Assembly: GCA_964408435.1 (NCBI GenBank) | Contig: CAYOZL010000081.1 | Location: 1 to 7,660 of the forward strand | Length of the DNA: 7,660 nucleotides | Reading direction: 5' to 3' | Source: CAYOZL01 sp964408435 | Lineage (GTDB): Bacteria; Bdellovibrionota_C; UBA2361; SZUA-149; CAYOZL01 | Shown here: piece after piece, positions 1-6,298 of the stretch | Numbering within the stretch: position 1 is the first letter of the stretch | Layout: the number at the start of each line of letters is the position of its first letter | Program-made: the position numbers and the translations under genes | Notes under the pieces: model-generated | The model's input: the letters and a program-made list of their open reading frames with translations, nothing else | Told to the model about the DNA's origin: nothing | Database searches by the model: none

Positions 1-54
1 ATCACTGACGCGGCAGCAGCTACTTGTACTGCAGCAGCAGCTACTATTGCTTAA
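1..54 (+). CDS. C-terminal end of an Ala/Thr-rich protein (partial)
   Basis: An open frame enters from the left edge and stops at the TAA at 52-54. The 17 visible residues are ITDAAAATCTAAAATIA. The tail is almost entirely small residues with one cysteine and shows a loose seven-residue repeat. Its G+C content is higher than that of the following genes. A strong intrinsic terminator begins about 20 bp after the stop, which supports this being the true end of a gene. Ala/Thr-rich tails with a cysteine occur in pilin-like and other surface proteins, but too little is visible to assign a family. The product is unknown. Confidence 0.55.
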   Translation: MTDAAAATCTAAAATIA

Positions 55-74
55 TTAATAGTTAAAGCTAAACT

Positions 75-102
75 AAAGGGAGCCTTTATGGCTCCCTTTT
101 TT
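75..102 (+). terminator. Intrinsic terminator of the upstream gene
   Basis: The arms AAAGGGAGCC (75-84) and GGCTCCCTTT (90-99) form a perfect 10-bp stem with a five-base loop. The 3' arm runs into an unbroken T tract to 102. It ends the transcript of the gene that stops at 54 and insulates the TPR/ABC operon downstream. Confidence 0.93.
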
Positions 103-103
103 G

Positions 104-131
104 TTTCAAAACAAAAAAACAGCCCTATTAT
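104..131 (+). promoter_or_regulatory. Possible promoter of the TPR/ABC operon
   Basis: A TTTCAA box (104-109) and a TATTAT box (126-131) are 16 bp apart, just after the terminator. Transcription would start near 138. That leaves a leader of about 40 nt to the ATG at 179 or about 8 nt to the GTG at 146. The match to the sigma-70 consensus is modest and rests on position as much as on sequence. Confidence 0.3.
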
Positions 132-178
132 AGATTTTTAATATTGTGTACACTAATAACGAATTATATAATTCTACA

Positions 179-1057
179 ATGTTTAGGCTCATTACAATCA
201 TATTAATCACTTGCTTATTTGGCTTAGGCACTAACAAGACTAAGTCATTCTATAGAGAAGTAATACCTAAATACGAAAGCAAGCAAGACACCCCTCTTTA
301 TCTACCCCAAGCAAAACATTTAAGACTAATAACTTTTGGCTTTGAGCGCTTTGTATCAGACATTATCTGGTTTAGATCAATGAACTATTTTGGAAAGCAA
401 ATCTCTAAAAATAAAAGCATTCCGTGGCTATCGCATATGTGTGATTTAGTTACCGACCTAAATCCTAAAGCAGCTTCTCATTATGATTTTTGCTCATCCT
501 TAATTTCTTGGGTAGCTAAAGAACCTGAAAAGACAGTTAACTTATTAAATAGAGCAATAAGTCACAGACCAGATTATTGGAGGTACTATTATATTAGAGG
601 ATTTAATTATTGGTATTTCTTAGAGAACAATGAAAAAGCAGCTAAGGATTTTCAAACTGGTTCAAAACTTCCAGATGCTCCCTTATTTATGGGTAAACTT
701 GCTAGTAGGCTTTTATCAAATGACCCGAATCAAGCTATTGCATTTTTACAAAATCTTATTAAAAACTCTAAAGATGAAACTGCAGTTAAAGCCTTAAAAG
801 AGAACCTAAAATTGGCTTATGTTAGCAGGGACATAAAACTACTTAATAACGCCGCTAGTAAATACGAAGAAATACACTCTAATAAAATCACAAATATGTC
901 TGAGCTAGTAGAAAAAAAGCTTATTTCCTTTGTGCCCAAAGACCCTTATGGAGATAAATATTTATTAAACGATAAGGGAGAAATCATTTCTCAGAAAGGT
1001 AAAAAAGGTTTAGAATTCAAAGGCAAAACAGCTAAAACAGGTTTAGCAAAATTTTAG
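179..1057 (+). CDS. Membrane-anchored TPR-type protein linked to an ABC-2 exporter
   Basis: With the ATG at 179 the protein has 292 residues. It opens with a hydrophobic signal-anchor of about 16 residues (FRLITIILITCLFGLG). A GTG at 146 in the same frame would add 11 polar residues ahead of the anchor; neither start has a Shine-Dalgarno sequence, and I prefer ATG because the anchor is then N-terminal. Next comes a motif around FGFERFVSDIIWFRSMNYFG, which resembles the 'ADxLWLRxxQYFG' segment I associate with deltaproteobacterial TPR proteins. Amphipathic helix pairs with TPR-like spacing follow (NLLNRAISHRPDYWRYYY, EKAAKDFQTGSKLPDAP, NQAIAFLQNLIKNS). The end carries PKDPYGDKYLL, like the 'DPFGGRY' tail of the same type. 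It sits 18 bp before an ABC ATPase gene and is probably a periplasm-facing accessory to that transporter. The role is inferred and the substrate is unknown. Confidence 0.82.
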   Translation: MFRLITIILITCLFGLGTNKTKSFYREVIPKYESKQDTPLYLPQAKHLRLITFGFERFVSDIIWFRSMNYFGKQISKNKSIPWLSHMCDLVTDLNPKAASHYDFCSSLISWVAKEPEKTVNLLNRAISHRPDYWRYYYIRGFNYWYFLENNEKAAKDFQTGSKLPDAPLFMGKLASRLLSNDPNQAIAFLQNLIKNSKDETAVKALKENLKLAYVSRDIKLLNNAASKYEEIHSNKITNMSELVEKKLISFVPKDPYGDKYLLNDKGEIISQKGKKGLEFKGKTAKTGLAKF

Positions 1058-1075
1058 GCTATTTATTTTTATTAA

Positions 1076-1993
1076 ATGAACAACATTCTTGAAATAAAAA
1101 ACTTCAGTAAAGAGTTTCGCTCACATTGGACTTTTTCTAAAATTCCAGCAGTAAACGGCATTAGTCTTAATATTAAAGAAGGAGAAATTTTTGGATTCCT
1201 TGGTCATAACGGTGCTGGGAAAAGCACAACTATTAAATGCATAGTTGGTCTACATAAAGCTACTAGTGGGCAGATTTTATTTGATGGCAAACCTGTTAGT
1301 GAAAGTAAAAAAATTATTGGTTACTTACCAGAACATCCATATTTCTACGATCACCTAACTGTTAAAGAAACTCTTAATTTCTTTGCTCAATTACTTGAGA
1401 TAGAGAATAAGAACAAAGTAGCTCAAGTGATGGAAGAACTAGGACTTGATGAAAGAAAAAATCAGAAAGTAAAAGAGCTTTCTAAAGGTTGGCAACAAAG
1501 ACTAGGATTCGCACAAGCTATTCTAAACGACCCTAAACTACTAATACTAGACGAACCTTTTTCTGGACTGGACCCAGTAGCAAGAAAACATATTAGAGAC
1601 ATTATTTATGATAGAAACGAAAAAGGCACTACAGTGTTTATGACTTCGCATATACTCTCAGATGTTAATGAAATTTGCGGTAGAGTTATCATCATGAATA
1701 AAGGCAATATCGTAAAAGAAGTTAATCTAAAAGAATGGAATAAAACCTCTGCGAAGTCTTACGAACTAACAATTGCAAAAGAAGAAGCAGAGAAGATTAA
1801 AGCAGACATTAACTTTAGCCAGAATCTCAGCGCACCTTCAGGAGGTAAATTTTCTTTTAATAACTACGAAGACTCAAATAAAGCTTTAGAACTCTGTATG
1901 AAAAACAATATAGAAATTATCTCTTTTGAGAAAAAAGTTCCTTCCCTAGAAGAAGTATTTATAGAAATGAGCAGCATACATAAAGCAATATGA
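1076..1993 (+). CDS. ABC transporter ATP-binding protein (ABC-2 exporter type)
   Basis: This 305-residue ATPase would power the membrane permease encoded immediately downstream. All nucleotide-binding motifs are present: Walker A GHNGAGKST (43-51), signature LSKGWQQR (135-142), Walker B LLILDEP (155-161), D-loop SGLD (163-166) and the H-loop histidine 192 in TSH. The Q-loop position reads GYLPEHPYFYDHLT, with Glu in place of the usual Gln, as in many CcmA/NatA/NosF-like ABC-2 ATPases. Residues after about 220 form a C-terminal extension ending in PSLEEVFIEM, which is also typical of that group. Its stop codon overlaps the permease start (ATGA), which suggests translational coupling. The start at 1076 lacks an obvious ribosome binding site. 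The substrate cannot be read from the sequence; NosF-like metal-site, lipid or polysaccharide-related export are all possible. Confidence 0.93.
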   Translation: MNNILEIKNFSKEFRSHWTFSKIPAVNGISLNIKEGEIFGFLGHNGAGKSTTIKCIVGLHKATSGQILFDGKPVSESKKIIGYLPEHPYFYDHLTVKETLNFFAQLLEIENKNKVAQVMEELGLDERKNQKVKELSKGWQQRLGFAQAILNDPKLLILDEPFSGLDPVARKHIRDIIYDRNEKGTTVFMTSHILSDVNEICGRVIIMNKGNIVKEVNLKEWNKTSAKSYELTIAKEEAEKIKADINFSQNLSAPSGGKFSFNNYEDSNKALELCMKNNIEIISFEKKVPSLEEVFIEMSSIHKAI

Positions 1994-2781
1994 AAAAAAG
2001 CATTAAGAAAATACTCGCAATAGCTTTTAACACCTTTAAAGAAGCAATTAGAAACAAGATTTTAAACTCTGTTGTTCTTTTTGCAGTAGTTCTAATGTTT
2101 ATATCCGCTTTATTTGGCTCAGTTAGCATTGGAGATAAATACAAAGTTATTAAAGACTTTGGCCTCTTTGGTGTGTCTTTTCTTGGAGCAATTGCTGCTG
2201 TTTTAGGAGGAGTTAATCTTTTAAACAATGAAATTAAAAGAAAAACAATTTACAATATCTTATCTAAACCTGTTTCAAGATTTCAATTTGTTATTGGCAA
2301 GTTTTTAGGTCTCTCATTAACTACTGCAATACTAGTTAGTCTAATGGGAATATGTTTAGTTCTTTTCATCTTAGCAGCTGAAGGTAGAGTTGATTATTTA
2401 TTATTTCAAGCAATTTACATTGCAATACTTGAAAGCATTATTATCAGCGCAGTAACTATATTTTTCTCCTGTATGGTAGTGACTACTGTACTTACTGGTT
2501 TTTTTGGACTAGCTTTTTACTTAGGTGGAAGGGCTATTGTGTACTTACAGTACTTTATAAACGATGAACAAACTTCTGAGGGACTTAAAAATATTGTTAA
2601 AATATTCGATTATATTCTTCCTGATTTAAGTATTTATAATGTTGCTGATAGGATTGTAGAGGGAGCAGCAATTACTAAGATGCATTTTATAACTGCAACT
2701 ACTTACTGCGCACTGTATAGCGCAACAGCTGTATTACTTGCTTGTATTATCTTTAAAAAGCGAGAGCTGACAATTAAATAA
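1990..2781 (+). CDS. ABC-2 family transporter permease
   Basis: This 263-residue integral membrane protein has about six predicted hydrophobic segments, near residues 25-43, 57-77, 107-129, 138-163, 165-186 and 236-256. After the second segment it carries EIKRKTIYNILSKPVSRFQF followed by a GKFLG motif. This is the cytoplasmic coupling region (E..rkT...lsKPvsR..f..GK) typical of NosY-like and other ABC-2 permeases. DYILPDLSIYNVAD, near residue 210, is another segment I associate with this group. Its ATG overlaps the TGA of the ATPase gene, so the two are made as a pair. It is the last gene of the operon and ends inside a palindrome shared with the converging gene. Transport substrate and direction are not determinable; export is the usual mode for ABC-2 systems. 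Confidence 0.9.
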   Translation: MKKSIKKILAIAFNTFKEAIRNKILNSVVLFAVVLMFISALFGSVSIGDKYKVIKDFGLFGVSFLGAIAAVLGGVNLLNNEIKRKTIYNILSKPVSRFQFVIGKFLGLSLTTAILVSLMGICLVLFILAAEGRVDYLLFQAIYIAILESIIISAVTIFFSCMVVTTVLTGFFGLAFYLGGRAIVYLQYFINDEQTSEGLKNIVKIFDYILPDLSIYNVADRIVEGAAITKMHFITATTYCALYSATAVLLACIIFKKRELTIK

Positions 2782-2793
2782 GTTAACTTATTT
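2776..2793. terminator. 18-bp palindrome at convergent gene ends (possible weak bidirectional terminator)
   Basis: AAATAAGTTAACTTATTT is a perfect palindrome. It contains the TAA stop of the permease gene (2779-2781) and, on the other strand, the TAA stop of the serine acetyltransferase gene (2788-2790). As RNA it can fold into a 7-bp stem with a TTAA loop in either direction. It has only one G-C pair and short T runs, so termination would be weak. No better terminator is visible between these convergent genes. Confidence 0.35.
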
Positions 2794-3714
2794 TAACTCT
2801 CTAACTTTCGGCTGTGCAGAATTTGCAGTAACAAAACTTCCTGGAGCAACACTTTCTACTAAAAAGACATTTCCACCAACAGTAGTTCCCTTCCCGATTA
2901 TCGTCTCTCCACCCAAAATAGTAGCATTCGAATATATAACTACGTCATCTTCAACAGTAGGATGTCTTCTTATATGTTTTATTGGTTTTCCGTTTTCATC
3001 TAGAGGAAAACTTTTAGCCCCTAAAGTTACACCTTGATATAACTTTACATTATTCCCAATTACAGCCGTCTCACCAATTACTACTCCAGTAGGATGATCA
3101 ACGAAAAACGACTCTCCAATTTTAGCCCCTGGATGAATATCACAACCTGTTTGAGTATGAGTCCACTCAGCCATGATTCTAGGAATTACAGGTAAATTCA
3201 AATTATAAAGTTTATGAGAAAGTCTATGACATGCTATTGCCAGCACCCCAGGAAAAGCCATTTTAACTTCTGCATACGAATGAGCTGCTGGGTCGCCGTC
3301 ATAAGCAGCTTGAATATCGCTGATAATAAACCTTCTAATACTTGGAAGCTCTTTAAAGAGATCGGAAAGCAAAGTTTTCGCATCTTCAGACACATCTAAA
3401 TTTTCTTCTTTCTTCTCAGTCTCTAAATTAGCTGAACCTGAGAAGCGAAGAGGAATTGCGAGCTTTACTTCAGGTAAAAGTAATTCATAAGCCATACTTA
3501 AAGTTTTACTTAAATAAGACTCTAAACCAACACTAGAAATTTCATTCTCAGGATTCCTACCAGGAAATACTGCATCTAATAAAAGCTCTAATGCTTTAGT
3601 AACTTTTACTGAATTAGGGTAGTCGTTTAAAATTGCATCAGGTCTATCCTCTGCAGTATTAGTATAAAGACCACTTAATTCTTTAGTTACACTATTTATT
3701 AAATCTTTATTCAT
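2788..3714 (-). CDS. cysE: Serine O-acetyltransferase, long EpsC-like form
   Basis: This 308-residue enzyme would transfer acetyl from acetyl-CoA to L-serine to give O-acetylserine, the first committed step of cysteine biosynthesis, in the cytosol. The N-terminal half is helical, as in serine acetyltransferases. From about residue 185 a left-handed beta-helix of hexapeptide repeats follows. It contains TGCDIHPGAKIG (D192, H194), VDHPTGVVIGETAVIG (H207) and RRHP (H251), matching the catalytic Asp/His positions of CysE. Between the fourth and fifth coils there is an insertion (about 233-248, SFPLDENGKPIKH) characteristic of the longer anaerobe/delta/Bacteroidetes-type enzymes, which run about 300 residues. 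The C-terminus lacks the GVPA motif of enteric CysE, as expected for this subgroup. It lies 17 bp after yqeY in a minus-strand operon. A purine run (AAGAAG) directly precedes the ATG. The family call is firm; the short symbol is by homology only. Confidence 0.93.
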   Translation of the reverse strand: MNKDLINSVTKELSGLYTNTAEDRPDAILNDYPNSVKVTKALELLLDAVFPGRNPENEISSVGLESYLSKTLSMAYELLLPEVKLAIPLRFSGSANLETEKKEENLDVSEDAKTLLSDLFKELPSIRRFIISDIQAAYDGDPAAHSYAEVKMAFPGVLAIACHRLSHKLYNLNLPVIPRIMAEWTHTQTGCDIHPGAKIGESFFVDHPTGVVIGETAVIGNNVKLYQGVTLGAKSFPLDENGKPIKHIRRHPTVEDDVVIYSNATILGGETIIGKGTTVGGNVFLVESVAPGSFVTANSAQPKVRELK

Positions 3715-3731
3715 CTTCTTTATTGAGATTA

Positions 3732-4163
3732 TTACCCAGCTAATAAAGTCTTAGCAATCTGACTAGCTAACTTCCCTTCAAAATTCCCTTTATGCTCAGT
3801 ATTTAAAGCTTGCATAATTTTTCCAATATTATCCGTTCCATTAGCTATTAAATCTTTAATTAAACTTTGCATTTTCTCTTCACTATACTGCTCAGGCAAG
3901 TAAGCTTGAATAACTTCGATTTCAGCTTGTTCTTTTTGAACTATATCTTCTCTATTATTCTTCTCTGCAAATTCTATAGAATCTCTTCTTTTTTTAATTT
4001 CTTTTTTAAAAATATCTATAATAATAGCTTCTTCAGCATCTTTACGGTTATCAACCTCGTATTGCTTAACAGCTGCACTTAAACCTCTTAAGGTTAAAAG
4101 TAAAACTTTGTTTTTTGCCTTCATTGCATCTTTAATATTTGCTTGAAGCTCTGTTTTAATCAT
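3732..4163 (-). CDS. yqeY: YqeY/GatB-like domain protein
   Basis: This 143-residue protein has the full length of the stand-alone YqeY family, which resembles the C-terminal tRNA-binding domain of the GatB amidotransferase subunit. Family traits are visible: a helical N-terminus with the TLRGLSAAVKQYEVDN segment, a charged KKEIKKRRDSIEFAEK helix, the YLPEQYSEE motif near residue 89, and IGKIMQAL leading into a glycine-containing end (FEGKLASQIAKTLL). Its molecular function is not well established; a role in amidated-tRNA metabolism is presumed from the fold. The start codon overlaps the end of the upstream CcmH-like gene by 8 bp. AGGA lies six bases before the ATG, one of the few clear ribosome binding sites in the window. 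The neighbouring cysE-like gene follows 17 bp downstream. Confidence 0.92.
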   Translation of the reverse strand: MIKTELQANIKDAMKAKNKVLLLTLRGLSAAVKQYEVDNRKDAEEAIIIDIFKKEIKKRRDSIEFAEKNNREDIVQKEQAEIEVIQAYLPEQYSEEKMQSLIKDLIANGTDNIGKIMQALNTEHKGNFEGKLASQIAKTLLAG

Positions 4164-4548
4164 TTTCTATCCTATTATTATTGCTCTTTATATTACTATA
4201 GACCTTAAATATTAATGCTAAACCTACAAGAATAAATAAGATTGGAAAAGCCCATGCAAAGATACCAAAGCCTTTTACTTCAGGCATTCCGTAAATATCC
4301 TTTCCAAATGCAATTTTAAGCTGATTTTTAACAGCTTTTTTACTATAGCCTTGTTTAAACCAATCTTTAATCTGCACTCTTAACTCTCTTGCTCTTGGAC
4401 TTGGGCAAGCTGAAATTGTCATACCTGGGCAATAAGGCGACATGGTAGTATCTGAGATTTCTCTAGTTAAATCATCGAGATCTTGTGCTACCGCTATGCT
4501 AGAGGCACTAAGTAAAAAAATGAATATCAAAGCTATTTTTTTCACCAT
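4156..4548 (-). CDS. CcmH/CycL-like cytochrome c maturation protein
   Basis: The product has 130 residues: a cleavable signal peptide (about 1-21, cut after AVA), a short periplasmic helical domain and one transmembrane segment near 95-116 with a basic cytoplasmic tail. CcmH reduces or presents apocytochrome c thiols for haem attachment in system I. The classical LRCxxC motif is replaced by SPYCPGMTISACPSPRARELR, with cysteines at 40 and 48 (C-X7-C). I recognise this as a variant found in several Gram-negative lineages. The helical-hairpin region (IKDWFKQGYSKKAVKNQLKI) and the FGKDIYGMPE stretch match the family's 'G.S..ei...lv.rYGd.vl..P' region. No other ccm genes are in the window; it shares a minus-strand operon with yqeY and cysE. 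No strong ribosome binding site precedes the ATG. The family is fairly sure; the redox role of the altered motif is inferred. Confidence 0.82.
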   Translation of the reverse strand: MVKKIALIFIFLLSASSIAVAQDLDDLTREISDTTMSPYCPGMTISACPSPRARELRVQIKDWFKQGYSKKAVKNQLKIAFGKDIYGMPEVKGFGIFAWAFPILFILVGLALIFKVYSNIKSNNNRIEND

Positions 4549-4554
4549 TAGGTC

Positions 4555-4584
4555 TTAACAGATATGAGAATATTCTGCTATTCT
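4555..4584 (+). promoter_or_regulatory. Promoter of yacG (extended -10)
   Basis: TTAACA (4555-4560) is followed after 18 bp by TATTCT (4579-4584), which is preceded by TG at 4576-4577 to form an extended -10. A start about seven bases downstream falls on or next to the A of the yacG ATG at 4591, implying a leaderless or nearly leaderless mRNA. A 10-bp palindrome, AGAATATTCT (4567-4576), lies in the spacer. Read on the minus strand it offers TATTCT as a -10 for the divergent CcmH-like gene. Confidence 0.5.
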
Positions 4585-4590
4585 ATATGA

Positions 4591-4791
4591 ATGAAATGCC
4601 CAAGTTGCAAAACAGAAATACCAAAAGAAAGGCCTGAGTCCTGGCCGTTTTGCACAAAGAGATGCAAAATGATTGATTTAGGAAAATGGGTAAATGAAGA
4701 ATATGCAATTCCTGTAAGACAAGCTCCAAGCGAGGAAGAAATTGAGGAACTAGAGAGTGCCCTGAGGGGAAGGATAAAGAAACAAAACTAA
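4591..4791 (+). CDS. yacG: YacG-family zinc-finger protein (DNA gyrase inhibitor)
   Basis: This complete 66-residue member of the YacG family has the usual size. The E. coli protein binds GyrB and protects cells from gyrase poisons. Four zinc ligands are present: Cys3 and Cys6 in MKCPSC, and Cys21 and Cys25 in FCTKRC. The highly conserved segment CKMIDLGKWVNEEYAIP (25-41) follows, which is diagnostic. The C-terminal half is acidic and then basic (EEEIEELESALRGRIKK), as expected for the flexible GyrB-contacting tail. No Shine-Dalgarno sequence is seen; an extended -10 promoter ends six bases before the ATG. The gene is divergent from the CcmH-like gene and converges on the HEAT-like gene 9 bp away. 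It stands alone rather than beside coaE/zapD as in enterics. Confidence 0.93.
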   Translation: MKCPSCKTEIPKERPESWPFCTKRCKMIDLGKWVNEEYAIPVRQAPSEEEIEELESALRGRIKKQN

Positions 4792-4811
4792 ATTAAATAG
4801 CTAAATTAAAT
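4788..4811. repeat. Short tandem duplication at a convergent gene junction
   Basis: CTAAATTAAAT occurs at 4788-4798 and again at 4801-4811 (13-bp period). The first copy includes the TAA stop of yacG. The second begins with the complement of the TAG stop of the minus-strand HEAT-like gene. It looks like a small slippage duplication that supplies both gene ends. No G-C-rich terminator is visible here. Confidence 0.5.
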
Positions 4812-5397
4812 TCTTAGCCTTCTTAAGTAACTCGTAATTCACAGCTTGATCTTTTTTATCAAAATCAATTAATTTACAATCCGCAGGTAAATCCTCCCAC
4901 TCAACATTCATTGCTCTACTAATTGAATTGTAAGCTGTTTTTCGTAAGAACAAATCGTTTTTTTGATCTTCTAATATATTAAAAAGTAATTCTAAAATTT
5001 TAGCATCTTTTTCTTGCTTCTGATTTAAGTACTCTCCTAATACTTTTATCGCCTGTTCCCTTGCATCTGAATCTAGATCCCATGCAAGACCAACTGCAAC
5101 ACTTATAATATGTGGCAGATACTCCTCTGTTAGCTCCCAATTTAAGCAAAGTATTTCTATTACCAAACTTACAATTAGTGCATCTTTTTCTCTTAGAAAA
5201 TTAGAAACCAGTTTATGATGTTGTTTTAAATTAGAGACTTTTATAAGAACTAAATAAGCGTATAAATCATTTACACTATTCTCTCTTGGTTTATCCTCGT
5301 ACCAACTTTGAAGTACAGTTACAATTTGCTCAATCTGCTCAGCTTCTAACTCTTTACCTTTTGAGACTTTAGAAAGTAGTTCTTCAGGATTAAACAT
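4801..5397 (-). CDS. HEAT-like helical repeat protein, function unknown
   Basis: This 198-residue, all-helical acidic protein has no signal peptide or membrane segment. At least two or three HEAT-like helix pairs are visible: roughly 70-98 (EKDALIVSLVIEILCLN... EEYLPHI), 99-128 (ISVAVGLAWDLDSDAREQAIKVLGEYL) and 133-163 (KILELLFNILEDQKNDLFLRKTAYNSISRAM). The D.D..ReQAikvLgeyl pattern is the clearest HEAT signature. Such repeats usually make protein-protein contact. It starts 9 bp after the stop of the SseB-family gene on the same strand, so the two are almost certainly cotranscribed and may work as partners. HEAT-like proteins in such contexts can be immunity or scaffold proteins, but nothing here shows which. 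No enzymatic motif is seen. The TAG stop lies 9 bp from yacG, which converges. Confidence 0.72.
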   Translation of the reverse strand: MFNPEELLSKVSKGKELEAEQIEQIVTVLQSWYEDKPRENSVNDLYAYLVLIKVSNLKQHHKLVSNFLREKDALIVSLVIEILCLNWELTEEYLPHIISVAVGLAWDLDSDAREQAIKVLGEYLNQKQEKDAKILELLFNILEDQKNDLFLRKTAYNSISRAMNVEWEDLPADCKLIDFDKKDQAVNYELLKKAKNLI

Positions 5398-5406
5398 GAG
5401 CTTAAA

Positions 5407-6222
5407 TCATTTATTATCAGGTAGTTTCTTCTTAAATAAGGTATTTTTAATATCACTTAAAAAAGAGCCCTTCTTAGATGGTTTTTGAGTAATATAAAAA
5501 GGAGTTGCCCCGTCAAATAATTTATCGTTCGGCCCACTTCCTAAATTATCTACAACTAAAATACCCCTTTCCATAAAACCTATTTCTTCTCTAATAAATT
5601 TTTTCTGAGCTTGGTCATCTTCACTATATTTTAGCCCTAGCATTGCACTAGTAGCTTCAGAGTTATCTTCTTTAACAGAAATTAAAAAAGCCTCTTCTAA
5701 TGTTTTAGCTAATTCTAAAATCGGTAATATTTTTCTTTTTAATTCAGGAAATAAATTACTTGAGTTATCTACCTCTAAATCAAAAGCTTGTTGCTCCCCT
5801 CCTAAAGCAGAAACCAACTCAGGAATTGCTTCTTTTCCATTTTTTAGCAGTGATATCTCCCAAGCAGTAATTTCTTTTCCAATTTCTTGCTCAGGGTCAA
5901 TGTATAACCACAGCTCCTCACCTACTAACCAAAGCAGCGATTTAAAATCTTTTTTAGTAACTCCAATTTCTCTTTTTGCCCAGTGATGCAAAAAATCTTC
6001 TTCTGAAAAGATAGGCAAACATTCCTTACCTTCATAATCAACTGTTAAATAACCAAGTTGATCAACATGAGCCTTACCAATTTCTACTTCCTTTGCACTT
6101 TTCTTAGAGTCTTTTTGCACAGGAATATAAACTTCAGACTCAAGTAGAAGCTCAAAAAATTTCTCTGCTGCTCCCTGTTTTTCATCGGCAGCTTCATATA
6201 ATAATTTTGCTAATTCATTCAC
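5407..6222 (-). CDS. SseB-family protein
   Basis: The product has 271 residues with the two-part layout of the SseB family. The N-terminal domain (about 4-135) shows ELLLESEVYIPVQ, a glycine/hydrophobic strand (GYLTVDYEGKECLPIFSEEDFLHHWA) and LLWLVGEELWLYIDPE, the usual 'lyvP ... lPvFts.e.l..w ... l.lnP' pattern. The C-terminal domain (about 160-247) contains ILELAKTLEEAFLISVKEDNSEATSAMLGLK and ends with DGATPFYITQ, resembling the SseB C-terminal end. A basic, low-complexity tail (KPSKKGSF ... FKKK) follows. SseB was first named for type III secretion in enterics, but relatives are widespread and mostly uncharacterised, and no secretion genes are nearby. The start is a GTG at 6220-6222; the adjacent ATG is out of frame and stops at once. 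It is the first gene of a pair with the HEAT-like gene and is divergent from panD. Confidence 0.78.
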   Translation of the reverse strand: MNELAKLLYEAADEKQGAAEKFFELLLESEVYIPVQKDSKKSAKEVEIGKAHVDQLGYLTVDYEGKECLPIFSEEDFLHHWAKREIGVTKKDFKSLLWLVGEELWLYIDPEQEIGKEITAWEISLLKNGKEAIPELVSALGGEQQAFDLEVDNSSNLFPELKRKILPILELAKTLEEAFLISVKEDNSEATSAMLGLKYSEDDQAQKKFIREEIGFMERGILVVDNLGSGPNDKLFDGATPFYITQKPSKKGSFLSDIKNTLFKKKLPDNK

Positions 6223-6298
6223 CTCTATATAGATATTAAATATTTGCCTTAATTACTACGTTTAAGTAAGTTTAACCGCTATATATTTGACCTAAGCC

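Noticed and set aside
1959..2228. Minus-strand open frame of 89 codons across the start of the permease gene
   Set aside because: It lies opposite the well-supported ATPase and permease genes, has no family-like motifs, and is a shadow of their codon pattern.
3214..3399. Plus-strand open frame of 61 codons inside the serine acetyltransferase gene
   Set aside because: It is antisense to a strongly conserved enzyme, with no ribosome binding site or recognisable protein features.
3867..4082. Plus-strand Phe/Leu/Asn-rich open frame opposite yqeY
   Set aside because: Its hydrophobic look comes from reading the complement of lysine/glutamate-rich codons; yqeY on the other strand is clearly the gene.
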